Position numbers and translations under genes: made by a program
Assembly: GCA_937907165.1 (NCBI GenBank)
Contig: CALCUH010000033.1
Span: 19,549-83,548 of the forward strand
From: an uncultured Bacteroidales bacterium
Lineage (GTDB): Bacteria; Bacteroidota; Bacteroidia; Bacteroidales; Paludibacteraceae
Direction: 5' to 3'
DNA length: 64,000 nt
The notes under the pieces: generated by a model
The model's input: the letters and a program-made list of their open reading frames with translations, nothing else
Databases searched by the model: none
What the model was told of the DNA's origin: nothing
Part shown: positions 20,331 through 29,497 of the stretch, one piece after another
Position numbering within the stretch: the first letter of the stretch is position 1
How the letters are laid out: each line of letters starts with the position of its first letter

Positions 20331-21593
20331 CTACCTGCCCACGAATTCCTGATGGGCACCTTCATAGTTCTCATATACGCGTTCCGTATCATCGTAAACG
20401 CCTTCCCTGCGACCGATATCAATCTGCATCTTCTCGAATACATAGGTCTTCTCTCCGACCGACAAGGAAATATCAAGGTAATTATTATATTTACTTACAA
20501 AAATCTTCAGTTGCCCCGTTTTGTCCGAATCGTCACCGAACGCCTCCTGGAAAACACGAAAGGTCTCCTCCTCATTGAAATAAATGTAGCACGAATAGAT
20601 GAAACCCTTCGATTTCCATTCGAAAACCAGTTTCTTCAGCGCCGCCGGGGAAGCGATTACATTGTCCGGATTTACCTTCAAATAGCGCTGGTACAATTCC
20701 GCATTCGTGAAATGACAAGTTTCCTGCAGAAGTTCGCTAGCCGAATCTTCCATTACGACCGAAACTTTGTAATTATATCGTTTGAAATAAGGATTCCAAA
20801 GAGCCGGGTCAGGAGCACCATGTTCCTGATGATATTCAAGACGTTGACGGGTTTCCTCGCCGAACTCTCTCTCGATGGCCTCCATTTCCATTTTATATTT
20901 TCCTTCATGGAGCATATCATCGAAATAATCGTTCATATCTTCCCAATACTTTTCCTCCCTACGAATCATACCTCTCCCCCCATGGAGAAAGGTCTCATCT
21001 AATTCATGCGTCTCAGCCGCCTGGGAGACTAGGTCCAACGAGATGATACGGTTGTAATCGTTCGATTCCAAAAAATAACGCAACTTACCGCCTGGGAAAC
21101 AACACACATGGAAAATGCCATAGCTTCCTTTCTTTTGCTTCGGATTCAAATAATCCTCATCATCGAAACTAGGAAACGACGCATGGAGCGCATCTTTGAT
21201 GATCTTTTCCTCCTGCTCACTGAAATTGATTTCAGCCACATACCACTTTCTCTCCATCCATGACGCCCAAACCAAATCCACACCCTTAGGCGAAAAGAGA
21301 TTGACTCTACGATCTATAGGGCGGGAAAGAGTCATTCCGTCCTCGAACAAATCCTTGTCAGCGCCAGCTAATCCTACCGCGCTGTTCATTCCATATTTCA
21401 CATAGAACCACTCCACGGCAGCTGTGAAATTAAACGGAGCGCTCAAACAAGGACTCCAACTATTAAGCATATTATTACCCATACTTTTCCCTTTCGATTC
21501 CTTTGGAACAGATGCTCCGCTACAACTTCCACCCAAAAAGATGGGAAATAGTAGTAGAAGAACTAATCCCTTAATCTTGCCACTATTTGCCAT
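20331..21593 (-). CDS. DUF2931-like lipoprotein, putative immunity protein for the adjacent lipase
   Basis: 420 residues. A hydrophobic signal (GLVLLLLFPIFLGGSCSG) contains a lipobox-like Cys at about residue 24, so a lipid-anchored periplasmic protein is likely. The first half, with SRPIDRRVNLFSPKGVDLVW then WMERKWYVAEINFSEQEEKI, resembles DUF2931. The second half (from about residue 270) is a further strand-rich region. Its ATG overlaps the end of the lipase gene by 11 bp. Immunity proteins to type VI phospholipases are typically periplasmic lipoproteins encoded next to the toxin, so this is the best candidate. An in-frame TTG at 21596 is ignored. The 100 bp to the next gene carries nothing clear apart from the weak TACATTTG box at 20243-20250. 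Confidence 0.65.
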   Translation of the reverse strand: MANSGKIKGLVLLLLFPIFLGGSCSGASVPKESKGKSMGNNMLNSWSPCLSAPFNFTAAVEWFYVKYGMNSAVGLAGADKDLFEDGMTLSRPIDRRVNLFSPKGVDLVWASWMERKWYVAEINFSEQEEKIIKDALHASFPSFDDEDYLNPKQKKGSYGIFHVCCFPGGKLRYFLESNDYNRIISLDLVSQAAETHELDETFLHGGRGMIRREEKYWEDMNDYFDDMLHEGKYKMEMEAIEREFGEETRQRLEYHQEHGAPDPALWNPYFKRYNYKVSVVMEDSASELLQETCHFTNAELYQRYLKVNPDNVIASPAALKKLVFEWKSKGFIYSCYIYFNEEETFRVFQEAFGDDSDKTGQLKIFVSKYNNYLDISLSVGEKTYVFEKMQIDIGRREGVYDDTERVYENYEGAHQEFVGR

Positions 21594-22944
21594 CAACTAT
21601 CACCCTCGTATTATTCTTTGCGGGACCATTACTTAATCCGGGTTCAGCAGACAGATGCAAATATTTGTGACGGACACCAGCTATCACACCGACATCCTCC
21701 TTGAAATCAGAGATATGACGATTCGACCCAGACCCCTTGAAGTCATAAAGCGATTTCTTGGCCATAATCATTCCTTTTATCGTTGACAAATCACTAGGGA
21801 CCGTCTCATATTTCTTTTTAGACAACTCGCTCGCATCCACCACCGAATAGCTATTGTATTTCTTCAGATGTTCCAACATAAAAGAGAAAGGAATTAAACT
21901 ATAATCACTTCTTACCTCCCTTCCTCCTTGATCTATATCCCTTTGGGTATACCATCCCCCGTCCAATAGCTCCTGTTTCGTCTTATATCCGTTTTTCAAA
22001 GGCACAGAAATACCTTTAGCGACGTCGACTTTCTTGGTTTCCTTCCACTCCTCATACTCCCAATCGTTATACCCGCCACCCACGTCTGCGTGCGCCCCGG
22101 GGATAATATACTCGACACCCGTTCCAGTCGTCGTCAGAGAGAAATGATCGCGATACTCGTCACCCGCACATATTTGAACCACATTGCTCGCCTTACTGCC
22201 AGACAAGGAAAGACCCAATTCCTTCACATTGTCGGATTCGGACTTGAATGTCTTCACCACACCATAAGAAGATACCGTATCGAACAAGCCTAAGAAATCG
22301 ACCTTCACCTTCACATCCCTCACCAGCCCCTTCTTCTTAAACTTATCCTCGAGATGTTCAGAAAGACATTCGTTTATAAACATCACCTTATCTCCCGACG
22401 TGGAATCTATGCAAGTAACAAATCTTCTAGCAGCGGCAGCACCTCTGCTGAATCCGAGCACAGACAAATGCAATGTTATTTTGCAAGGCTTCTTAATCAC
22501 CTTCTTGACGATATGGTTGATTTCCTTCACCACACCTTTACATCCGTCCTTCACTTTGGCGTTGACACCAGTAATGCCGACACCGAAAGCTTGTCCGGTC
22601 GGGACCATGTCGATGACGGTTGTGGTTCCAATACCTTGGACATATACGGAAGTGGCCAATTTCGATTTGTTAGATTCCTCTTTCTTAAAGACTTTATGAA
22701 GTCGTGCGACATTGGAATAGCCCCTCAGAGAGCTACCACAAGTGACATGGTATTTCAACAATTTCGGGGATTTAAACACTTTTCCCAACCATGAGGAACT
22801 TTTGTACTCCTGGTAAGAATCGATATTGTCTTCATTATTACCGGTTCCGTCGAAAAAAACGCCCATAAAAAGATCTATATCCTTTACTTGGTCATCCTTA
22901 TCCTTCTCATCTTTCGCTTTTTCATATGTTACCCCTTGATTCAT
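21583..22944 (-). CDS. Tle1-like type VI phospholipase/lipase effector (DUF2235 fold)
   Basis: 453 residues. It begins with DIDLFMGVFFDGTGNNEDNI (about residue 23), the FFDGTGNN motif of DUF2235 alpha/beta-hydrolases found in type VI lipase effectors (Tle1). The catalytic nucleophile motif GFSRGAAAARRF (GxSxG) is near residue 168. A supporting acid is in FLGLFDTVSSYG (about 228), and a histidine region GAHADVGGGY is near 286. All three catalytic elements seem intact. No signal peptide is present, as expected of a type VI cargo. The gene follows vgrG by 14 bp and overlaps the DUF2931 lipoprotein gene. Family members cleave membrane phospholipids after delivery to the periplasm; the substrate here is not tested. 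Confidence 0.85.
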   Translation of the reverse strand: MNQGVTYEKAKDEKDKDDQVKDIDLFMGVFFDGTGNNEDNIDSYQEYKSSSWLGKVFKSPKLLKYHVTCGSSLRGYSNVARLHKVFKKEESNKSKLATSVYVQGIGTTTVIDMVPTGQAFGVGITGVNAKVKDGCKGVVKEINHIVKKVIKKPCKITLHLSVLGFSRGAAAARRFVTCIDSTSGDKVMFINECLSEHLEDKFKKKGLVRDVKVKVDFLGLFDTVSSYGVVKTFKSESDNVKELGLSLSGSKASNVVQICAGDEYRDHFSLTTTGTGVEYIIPGAHADVGGGYNDWEYEEWKETKKVDVAKGISVPLKNGYKTKQELLDGGWYTQRDIDQGGREVRSDYSLIPFSFMLEHLKKYNSYSVVDASELSKKKYETVPSDLSTIKGMIMAKKSLYDFKGSGSNRHISDFKEDVGVIAGVRHKYLHLSAEPGLSNGPAKNNTRVIVDGK

Positions 22945-22958
22945 ATCGAAACCGGTTT

Positions 22959-24848
22959 TTATTTACCAACATAAACATTGCTTCCGCCCGTAAGATTCAG
23001 TTTCTTCATCGCGGAAACAGTACCATTACCACTCGTATCGCACTTCAAATCCTTTTGAGCGGAGACGGTTACCTTGCCGTCGGCTGATACCTTCATGTCT
23101 TTCGACACGGAGAGCGAATATGCCTTCTCAACCGTGACATCCCCTTCTCCGCTGACAGTTTGCGAAAGGTCACCCTTAATAGAGACTTCTTGGTCACCCT
23201 TCACCATATGGGAAGAATTTCCGCTGACAGTAACATCAAGATCCTTACCCGCATCCACAGAGACATTCTGAGACGCATTGAGCTTTATATTCTTAGCTGT
23301 TAACGATATCTCCTCGTTCGCTATTATCTCGATAGAATTACCCGACGACTTCAAATGTATCTGATTACCATTCTTATCAACCAAAGTGATTCCACAATTG
23401 CTACTATCGTCATTGAACTCGAGGCGCAACCCACTCTTCGTTATAATGCTATGGATACGATTCCCCGAATCTCCACCCTTCCCATTCTTGCCATGGAAGA
23501 GACTACCCATCACATACGGGCGGTTCGGATCTCCGTATTCGAAGCCCACCATTACCTGATCTCCCTCTTCAGGGACAAAAACCATGCCGCGGTTTTCCAT
23601 GCCGCTTCCGCCAGCGTCAGGACTCTGCACTCGGATCCAATTAGTATTCTTCGAATACTTCTTCTGCCAATCGAACTGCACCTGAACGCGACCTATATTA
23701 TCCGGATCGGAATTATTTATCACCGTTGCCACTTCGGGGAACGCCTTTATGCTGTTATACTCCATAGAGACCGGTTCCTTGCCAGACGGAGAAGCGACAA
23801 AATGATTAGAATAGTTACCCATCTTGTCCACCATATGGACAATCTTCATGATACGATATTTGCCTAACGCCGAAACTCCCATTTTACTAGGGAAGACGAT
23901 TTCAACCACTCCACCAAGTTTCAGTTTACAAGTACAAGTGACACCTTCCACACTCAAGAGGGAACCATCAGCCGTTGTCTGACGAGCCTTCAACAAATCA
24001 CTCATTTGAGGTTCCTGAACGATAGGATATTCGCTATGTGTCAAATCCGCATTATCCGCGTCATAAATCATTTCATTCTTCCTACCCGCACTGCCAAGCA
24101 AACCAGGTAGTGAGCCCGGAGTTGAATCCGAAATAATCTCCTTACCATCCTTCACCATATAATCGTAACGGCTGTAATTACGAGGTTTTGCGCTCGCTTT
24201 CGTTCTAAGCGCCAAGAGATCGTGACCCAATGAGAGCTTGGTCGTGGCCGAATCGTTCGGTTTCCCGAAATTGAGTTTATCTCCGTCATAATAGAAGAGC
24301 TCACCGAAGAGACTGGACAAACGATTAAAGAATTGGAATAAGCTCTCGTTGTAACGCATCACATAAGGGAGCGTTCCGTTAAAGTTCGGATTGCAATTCA
24401 CAGAAGATGCGGCCTTTGAAGTATATTTAGAGTTCTCGTCGAATATTGCTTTCAACGTTGAATCGACATACGAATCCATGCCCCTGACATCGTCCAATTT
24501 AACGGCACGACCATGACCGATAAGATGCACACGGTTGCTCTGATGACCATAATCGGCATAAGCGGGATCCGTATCCCAAGAACCAATCTGGACATCCGTC
24601 ACGAACCCCTTGAAATCATACGACTCACCGCTATCCACATGTTCGAAATGAATAGTCACCTCAGAGCCAACCTGTTCCATCAAAGCGTCCGGTTTCTGTT
24701 TCCATAACTCGTCTTGCGACATAAACTCGCTCACCACCTCAAAACGATGGGTGCTGTTCATCTCTTGTTCCAAACGTAAAGATTCAAACTCGATTGCTTT
24801 CCCGTCCACCGACACTTTCGGCTTAACCGGATTTAGTGTATCCGCCAT
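22959..24848 (-). CDS. vgrG: Type VI secretion spike protein VgrG (TssI), module B
   Basis: 629 residues. The first 370 residues are gp27-like, including GSEVTIHFEHVDSGESYDFK. The OB-fold region has the conserved VQVQFDWQ...NWIRVQSPDAGG and VFVPEEGDQVMVGFEYGDPN. From about residue 480 a gp5-type needle follows, with short repeats (DVTVSGN, VSIKGDLSQTVSGEGDVTV, MKVSADGKVTV). The first 470 residues are nearly the same as in the VgrG at 29497-31356, but the last 150 differ. There is no C-terminal toxin extension, so effectors must be loaded through the partners downstream (lipase, PAAR-HNH). ATG at 24848 fits the MADTLNPVKPKVSV start shared by both copies. Confidence 0.95.
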   Translation of the reverse strand: MADTLNPVKPKVSVDGKAIEFESLRLEQEMNSTHRFEVVSEFMSQDELWKQKPDALMEQVGSEVTIHFEHVDSGESYDFKGFVTDVQIGSWDTDPAYADYGHQSNRVHLIGHGRAVKLDDVRGMDSYVDSTLKAIFDENSKYTSKAASSVNCNPNFNGTLPYVMRYNESLFQFFNRLSSLFGELFYYDGDKLNFGKPNDSATTKLSLGHDLLALRTKASAKPRNYSRYDYMVKDGKEIISDSTPGSLPGLLGSAGRKNEMIYDADNADLTHSEYPIVQEPQMSDLLKARQTTADGSLLSVEGVTCTCKLKLGGVVEIVFPSKMGVSALGKYRIMKIVHMVDKMGNYSNHFVASPSGKEPVSMEYNSIKAFPEVATVINNSDPDNIGRVQVQFDWQKKYSKNTNWIRVQSPDAGGSGMENRGMVFVPEEGDQVMVGFEYGDPNRPYVMGSLFHGKNGKGGDSGNRIHSIITKSGLRLEFNDDSSNCGITLVDKNGNQIHLKSSGNSIEIIANEEISLTAKNIKLNASQNVSVDAGKDLDVTVSGNSSHMVKGDQEVSIKGDLSQTVSGEGDVTVEKAYSLSVSKDMKVSADGKVTVSAQKDLKCDTSGNGTVSAMKKLNLTGGSNVYVGK

Positions 24849-25012
24849 ATAATCATCTCTTATTATTTATACTTAGAGAAAGCAAAAATAGTAAAATTTT
24901 CAATTCCCATCCACGCAAGAGACAAAATTTCAATTTTGGGAATAACAATGCACTTCCGAAAGAGAGCCGATATACCTCACTCCTCCAGACATCCAAATAA
25001 ATTATTTATTAC

Positions 25013-25304
25013 TGTCCGCTAAACTTTTTATGGGGTTAAACATTTACAAAAAAATGTATATTTAATTAATAACACGTAATGATCGCATTCAATGTTTTGC
25101 GCACCCCCTCTAGCGTTGCATGATGGGGATACCAATCCATTATTCTACCGATATGGAACCCCTACGGGGTTCTTCGGGAAAAGAGACTCCGATTCAACTC
25201 TCGTTTTTTTGAGTAGAGGGCTTAGTTTTCAAAAAAGAATCCGCAACACCATATTTACTGGCATTGCGGACTATATTAGTACGGCTTTTCAAGTTTAGCG
25301 GACA
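25013..25304. mobile_element. MITE-like element with 14-bp terminal inverted repeats
   Basis: TGTCCGCTAAACTT at 25013-25026 is an exact inverted copy of AAGTTTAGCGGACA at 25291-25304, bounding a 292-bp AT-rich segment with no long coding frame. Inside are a GAACCCC-TAC-GGGGTTC hairpin (25156-25172) and a terminator-like hairpin (25229-25270). No transposase is present, so it would be non-autonomous. I see no clear target-site duplication directly at the ends. It sits between the two vgrG cargo modules, filling most of the 24849-25391 gap. Confidence 0.65.
25229..25270 (-). terminator. Terminator-like hairpin inside the MITE-like element
   Basis: TCCGCAA (25240-25246) pairs with TTGCGGA (25264-25270), with a further CCA/TGG pairing inside the loop. 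On the minus strand the stem is followed by ATTCTTTTTTG. It would stop transcripts coming from the gene ending at 25392 and separate the two vgrG modules. Confidence 0.5.
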
Positions 25305-25391
25305 CCAATATAAATTATTAAGAGATAAGACGATTAGGGCGTCCACTCTGGGGAAACAAGACAGAAAAAACTTCCGTCCCCTTATCCTGCA

Positions 25392-26054
25392 TCAAATGAT
25401 GTACGCTTCAAAATTCCACTCTACCTCATATATTCCAGTATCCAAATTTATCATATATGATACATTAGTCCAATAACCCGATTCCGAGTTATTCTCGCCC
25501 TCCAAATATCTCGTTCCATCAGATCTCGTTTTCCCATATTTCTCCAAAAATTGAGGAGGAACGTCAGGAAGCATATTCAAAAAGATGTAAGCTTTAGATG
25601 CATCATCCTCGGAGATACCAATCTGGATTTTACGATATACTTCATACGTTAATTCTCCAGTATTCAAAGAGAAAGGTTTATCCCGAAAAATGGTCTGCCC
25701 CGTCGAACGGTCAAACCATCCCTCCTTTTCCAAGAAAGTGAGCAGATCACAATGATCCATTCTAACCTCCTTCCATTTCGAGACCAGATGTCTTTCACTC
25801 GTTAGATAGCCGTCTTCATCAAAAAGTTCTTCGGTCATTCCTCCATCAAAATCGGAAAGGCATTTCCTTTCAAGGGAACCATTCCGATAATAAGTCTTCT
25901 GTATGAACCTGAAATCAGCAGGGAGGGTGTATTCATCAACCAATCTGTCACAATGATACACGTATGAGCCATCCTCCGCGACAAAAAACATCGGTTTGTC
26001 TTTATAACGGGGATCCTGATAATAATTCTCATTTGTCTTTTTTCTTGTCTCCAT
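25392..26054 (-). CDS. Putative immunity protein of the metalloprotease module
   Basis: 220 residues, no signal peptide, acidic. It is paralogous to the 234-residue protein at 31539-32243. Shared features are KTYYRNGSLE/KEYYKNGNIK, an EEGWFDRSTGQ-type segment (EKEGWFDRSTGQT versus EDEGWFNRKTGES), a PPQFLEKYG / PSKFIDKYG segment, and a YWTNVSYMINLDTG / VWTVLYVIDAQTG end. It lies 78 bp after the metzincin effector gene, in the usual immunity position. No known family is recognised, and immunity is inferred from position only. The MITE-like element ends 87 bp beyond its stop. Confidence 0.55.
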   Translation of the reverse strand: METRKKTNENYYQDPRYKDKPMFFVAEDGSYVYHCDRLVDEYTLPADFRFIQKTYYRNGSLERKCLSDFDGGMTEELFDEDGYLTSERHLVSKWKEVRMDHCDLLTFLEKEGWFDRSTGQTIFRDKPFSLNTGELTYEVYRKIQIGISEDDASKAYIFLNMLPDVPPQFLEKYGKTRSDGTRYLEGENNSESGYWTNVSYMINLDTGIYEVEWNFEAYII

Positions 26055-26132
26055 ATTCCCACCTATTGGCTATTTCCCATCCATAAATCTTCAACAAATA
26101 GTAATAGCATAAATAAACCATTCTATATGACA

Positions 26133-28292
26133 CTACTCCATTAACGCGTTTATTGTCTTCCATTGCCAATGGAAAAAAGATTGAGGTTTGACTTTTACCA
26201 AATGGCTATAGTCCATAATATTATCAGTAGACGAGTATCTATATACATATTTCGCCGCAGAGGTACACCCCGTAAAAGTATGAGGCAATCCTAACGCATG
26301 GCCCAACTCATGAGCCGGAGTGTGTTTGTCACATCCCGCAAAACACACAGTGAAATTCTTCCCGTTCAACGACACACCGCCCAAAAAACCATTATTACTC
26401 TTCCCGGCCATTGGCAACATGACAAGGACATACGCACTCCTATTATTTATCGGAGCAAACGATACCAATTCCTGCAATAACCGATAAAGCCCCTCACATG
26501 CGTACAAATAATCAAATACCGTCTTGTCATGAATTAACCGTATATAATTATCAAAAGGAAGTCTGCCATACTTAGCCACATAACTATTCACTACCGGATC
26601 GTTCGGATCGTCCAAATCAATCGTTACGTTCTCCACATTAACATTCACATAAGCCTGATCATATAATTTTTGTGTGTCATCAAAAGTTATGTTTGTCATT
26701 TGGAGCCCATCACATGTCTTCACATAACCGCTGGCATTCTTTATCTTATAACGCACATTCACCACAACCAAATTCACATTTCTCTGATGCATGACGTCAT
26801 TCGGCAAAATGCGAAGGGAACCACACAAAGCTCGACTCTCCTCCTTTCCTTTTTCACCATAGGCATACACATTCAAATAGACAGGTTTCGAAAACTCCTT
26901 ATGGCATTCGACCTGCACCATTACCATTCCTGACATCAAAAATGAGTAAGATTTCGGTTGTACAGATAGATAACCTCCCTTTTCAACCTCCGGATTACTA
27001 AATTCAAACACATATTCCTGGGGATCCTGTTTACTATAAGCATTCAGACTCAAATGAACGGACTTTCCCTTTCTGATCGTCATTTGGGGAATCAAATAAA
27101 GGTCACTTAAAAGAGCATTCGAATTTTGTTTCTCCATCCCTGTTATCCTAATTCTCCGATACTCCCAAATATGTTTATTTATCATATTGGGATCTTTCAT
27201 AAAGGAGCCCTTATATCCATTATTGGGATCTTGATGAACATTACCAGCATTATCATAATGATAGCCCAAATTCTCAAGGAAGGAACAATCACGGACAACA
27301 CGTGAATTTTCAGTATTCGTATCTCCCACCCTATACCAAGAAAAGCCGAAGGTTCCATCATAAGTATTCTGTTCCGGTCTGAAATCCACCCGACAAGAAG
27401 CATCGCTCAACTTTTCCCAACTATCAGTATTCGCGCCGGTGGTCACATACACCATTGAAGTGGGAGGCGCCGTTAATTTTACCTCCGTGTTATCATATGA
27501 CAGTGAAGGAAGTTTGTTCGTTTTATCAACCGACATCTGGCAGATTTTATCTCCGCTCGAAGCCACGAGATTGGCTGCTGACAACGTACAAACCGCCACA
27601 TTATCCAATATTTTTATCTCCCTCTCCGTATTATTATTGGTATCATTTCTCAATTCAACGGAACTTCCATACATGCCTTCCGTATGAATATGGACGTAAA
27701 GTTTCTCATTTTTATGTACGGTAGTGGATTGGCGACAAGGAGAGTTTTTCCCATATTCGATATCCTCATTCTCCCCCCAACAAACCGAACTTACCATTTT
27801 CTTTCCATTATTTCCCTTGATATTCAAATTGACGGAAAAGCAATTCCCATCCACTAGTAATGATTGACTGCTATTGAAATTAAGAGCTGTCGTATTGGAA
27901 AGACCTTTCTTCACTTCGACGATAGTAGGATAATGCTTGGGCGCCTCCAACGAATTCTCTCCTGACGGTTGCAGATAAAAATCCATCCGGAATGTTCCGC
28001 CTGCCAAATGTGACGGAAATTTCATTTTAAGAACCTTCACACACGAATCAGGGCTTGGAATATTATTCCAATTTGAAACAAGTGTTTTCGACCATGATGG
28101 ATCTACCGATTGCAGGGATGCAAGCGTTACGTCATCCAAATTATATTCTAGAGAAAATTGTGAATCGTATAAGTGACAACGAAGGATTCTCGAATCATCC
28201 GCCTCCGATAAAGAATCGAAATACAAATAGATTTCGTATTCCTCGTCCGCATAGACGTCGTCATTAAGATATGCATACTTAATACCTGCCAT
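26133..28292 (-). CDS. Metzincin-type zinc metallopeptidase, putative type VI effector
   Basis: 719 residues. The C-terminal 65 residues hold a complete metzincin site: HELGHALGLPH (HExxHxxGxxH, about residues 661-671), preceded by CDKHTPA and followed by the Met-turn NIMDYSH (about 691). The N-terminal 500 residues are strand-rich and not recognised. They start MAGIKYAYLNDDVYADEEYE and could be a VgrG/PAAR-docking or substrate-binding part. No signal peptide is present, so export by the Sec route is unlikely. The gene starts 7 bp after the stand-alone PAAR-like gene, which points to delivery on that spike. The target proteins are unknown. Confidence 0.75.
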   Translation of the reverse strand: MAGIKYAYLNDDVYADEEYEIYLYFDSLSEADDSRILRCHLYDSQFSLEYNLDDVTLASLQSVDPSWSKTLVSNWNNIPSPDSCVKVLKMKFPSHLAGGTFRMDFYLQPSGENSLEAPKHYPTIVEVKKGLSNTTALNFNSSQSLLVDGNCFSVNLNIKGNNGKKMVSSVCWGENEDIEYGKNSPCRQSTTVHKNEKLYVHIHTEGMYGSSVELRNDTNNNTEREIKILDNVAVCTLSAANLVASSGDKICQMSVDKTNKLPSLSYDNTEVKLTAPPTSMVYVTTGANTDSWEKLSDASCRVDFRPEQNTYDGTFGFSWYRVGDTNTENSRVVRDCSFLENLGYHYDNAGNVHQDPNNGYKGSFMKDPNMINKHIWEYRRIRITGMEKQNSNALLSDLYLIPQMTIRKGKSVHLSLNAYSKQDPQEYVFEFSNPEVEKGGYLSVQPKSYSFLMSGMVMVQVECHKEFSKPVYLNVYAYGEKGKEESRALCGSLRILPNDVMHQRNVNLVVVNVRYKIKNASGYVKTCDGLQMTNITFDDTQKLYDQAYVNVNVENVTIDLDDPNDPVVNSYVAKYGRLPFDNYIRLIHDKTVFDYLYACEGLYRLLQELVSFAPINNRSAYVLVMLPMAGKSNNGFLGGVSLNGKNFTVCFAGCDKHTPAHELGHALGLPHTFTGCTSAAKYVYRYSSTDNIMDYSHLVKVKPQSFFHWQWKTINALME

Positions 28293-28299
28293 ATATTCA

Positions 28300-28770
28300 T
28301 TATTTCATTGTTATTAATTTGAAAGCCCCGATTTGTTCATCATTCAACGCCAAAGACTCACCGCAAGGATCCATATCGTTCATAAATTCGGCGGCGGCCA
28401 TTTTCATCTGCGGTATCGAAGGCAACCCTAACTGTCCCTCAAAAGAAAAAGAGATGCATTGAGGAATGCCTAACGCGCACGTTCCCTTACTGTTAGGCAA
28501 CAAAGGAGATGCCATATGATTGATTTTCACGTCTGAAAAGCCTCCACTCCATTGAGTGACGACGGCAGCGCATGGCTTAGGTGCGTCCGGAATCATGTTA
28601 CACATCGTGAACATAGGGGCATCGAAACATGGTCCCAAATTCATCGTATCCACCACCTTTTTGCCACCATTAATCTTAAACTTCGTGGGCTTTAAAACCT
28701 TTATTCTCGCCGGCGTTGTGCCGAACTGACAAGTGCACAAAGCACCTTCCACTATAAATTTATCCGCCAT
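28300..28770 (-). CDS. PAAR-like (DUF4280) spike-tip protein
   Basis: 156 residues with the DUF4280 pattern: VEGALCTCQFGTTPARIKVL at the start, then CFDAPMFTMCNMIPDAPKPC, VVTQWSGGFSDVKINHMASP and GTCALG. These are the same segments seen in the N-terminal domain of the PAAR-HNH effector at 18067-19488. Here the protein ends shortly after the PAAR-like fold, so it carries no toxin. It most likely sharpens the VgrG tip and docks the metzincin encoded 7 bp downstream. It starts one base after the adaptor-like gene stop. Confidence 0.85.
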   Translation of the reverse strand: MADKFIVEGALCTCQFGTTPARIKVLKPTKFKINGGKKVVDTMNLGPCFDAPMFTMCNMIPDAPKPCAAVVTQWSGGFSDVKINHMASPLLPNSKGTCALGIPQCISFSFEGQLGLPSIPQMKMAAAEFMNDMDPCGESLALNDEQIGAFKLITMK

Positions 28771-28771
28771 A

Positions 28772-29497
28772 TCACTCCTCCATTTGAAATATCAATCCTC
28801 GTTGCGTCTTCAAGCCATCCTTGTCAACCACCGAAAACACACCCTTGAAACCATTGAAAAAACCATCTTTCGCAAACATTTCAGCCTCTCCCTTCTCATA
28901 TCCGCCATCCAAAGAAGGAAACAAGGAATCGACTTTATAGATCACATGATCAGCCTCCTCTTCCTCCTTCTTCAATTGATATGAAGTGCGCGACATCTTC
29001 TTGGGGAAGTTGTCGAAATGCAACATAAAGTTAGGATTCCCGTGTAAAAGCGGGATAATCACTTGAACGAATGTGTCACTCATCAGTTTCTTACGTAAAG
29101 AGGCTTCATCTCTGAAGTTCATCATGGAGATGTCCAAATATTTTTTGAACTCAATAGTCGGATATTGTTTCGCCAACTCTTCGGATTTCGCTGTGCGGCG
29201 AGCCCAAACCTCATCGAAATTCTCCACCATTTTCACCTCGCCGGTTTCATCCAATAGGAAAGAGACAGGGAATAAGCAATTTCCCAACTGAATAATCGGA
29301 TCATCCGCCACAGAATTCCTCGGATTCCTCACTTCAGATGTTCTATTACGTATCACGATACGATAGGCACCCGCATCTGCCTCCTCGTAATAAAAATGAT
29401 TCATTCCCTTGTAGGAAAGATATGTTCCATCCGGATAAACGAAATTCGATGTGACGGAACAACAATACACCTTATGTTGCTGAATATTCTCAACCAT
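28772..29497 (-). CDS. Conserved type VI cargo-module protein, putative VgrG/PAAR adaptor
   Basis: 241 residues, soluble. Its ATG overlaps the vgrG stop by one base (TAATG), and the PAAR-like gene follows after 1 bp, so it is tightly coupled between the spike and its tip. It appears distantly related to the protein at 19503-20231 (see the shared FPVSFLLDETG/YPMRLKVSNEG and VENFDEVWARR/VDNIEEVRKQW blocks). A central helical part contains FRDEASLRKKLMSDTFVQ. An adaptor or loading-chaperone role is inferred from position. I do not recognise a named family. Confidence 0.6.
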   Translation of the reverse strand: MVENIQQHKVYCCSVTSNFVYPDGTYLSYKGMNHFYYEEADAGAYRIVIRNRTSEVRNPRNSVADDPIIQLGNCLFPVSFLLDETGEVKMVENFDEVWARRTAKSEELAKQYPTIEFKKYLDISMMNFRDEASLRKKLMSDTFVQVIIPLLHGNPNFMLHFDNFPKKMSRTSYQLKKEEEEADHVIYKVDSLFPSLDGGYEKGEAEMFAKDGFFNGFKGVFSVVDKDGLKTQRGLIFQMEE

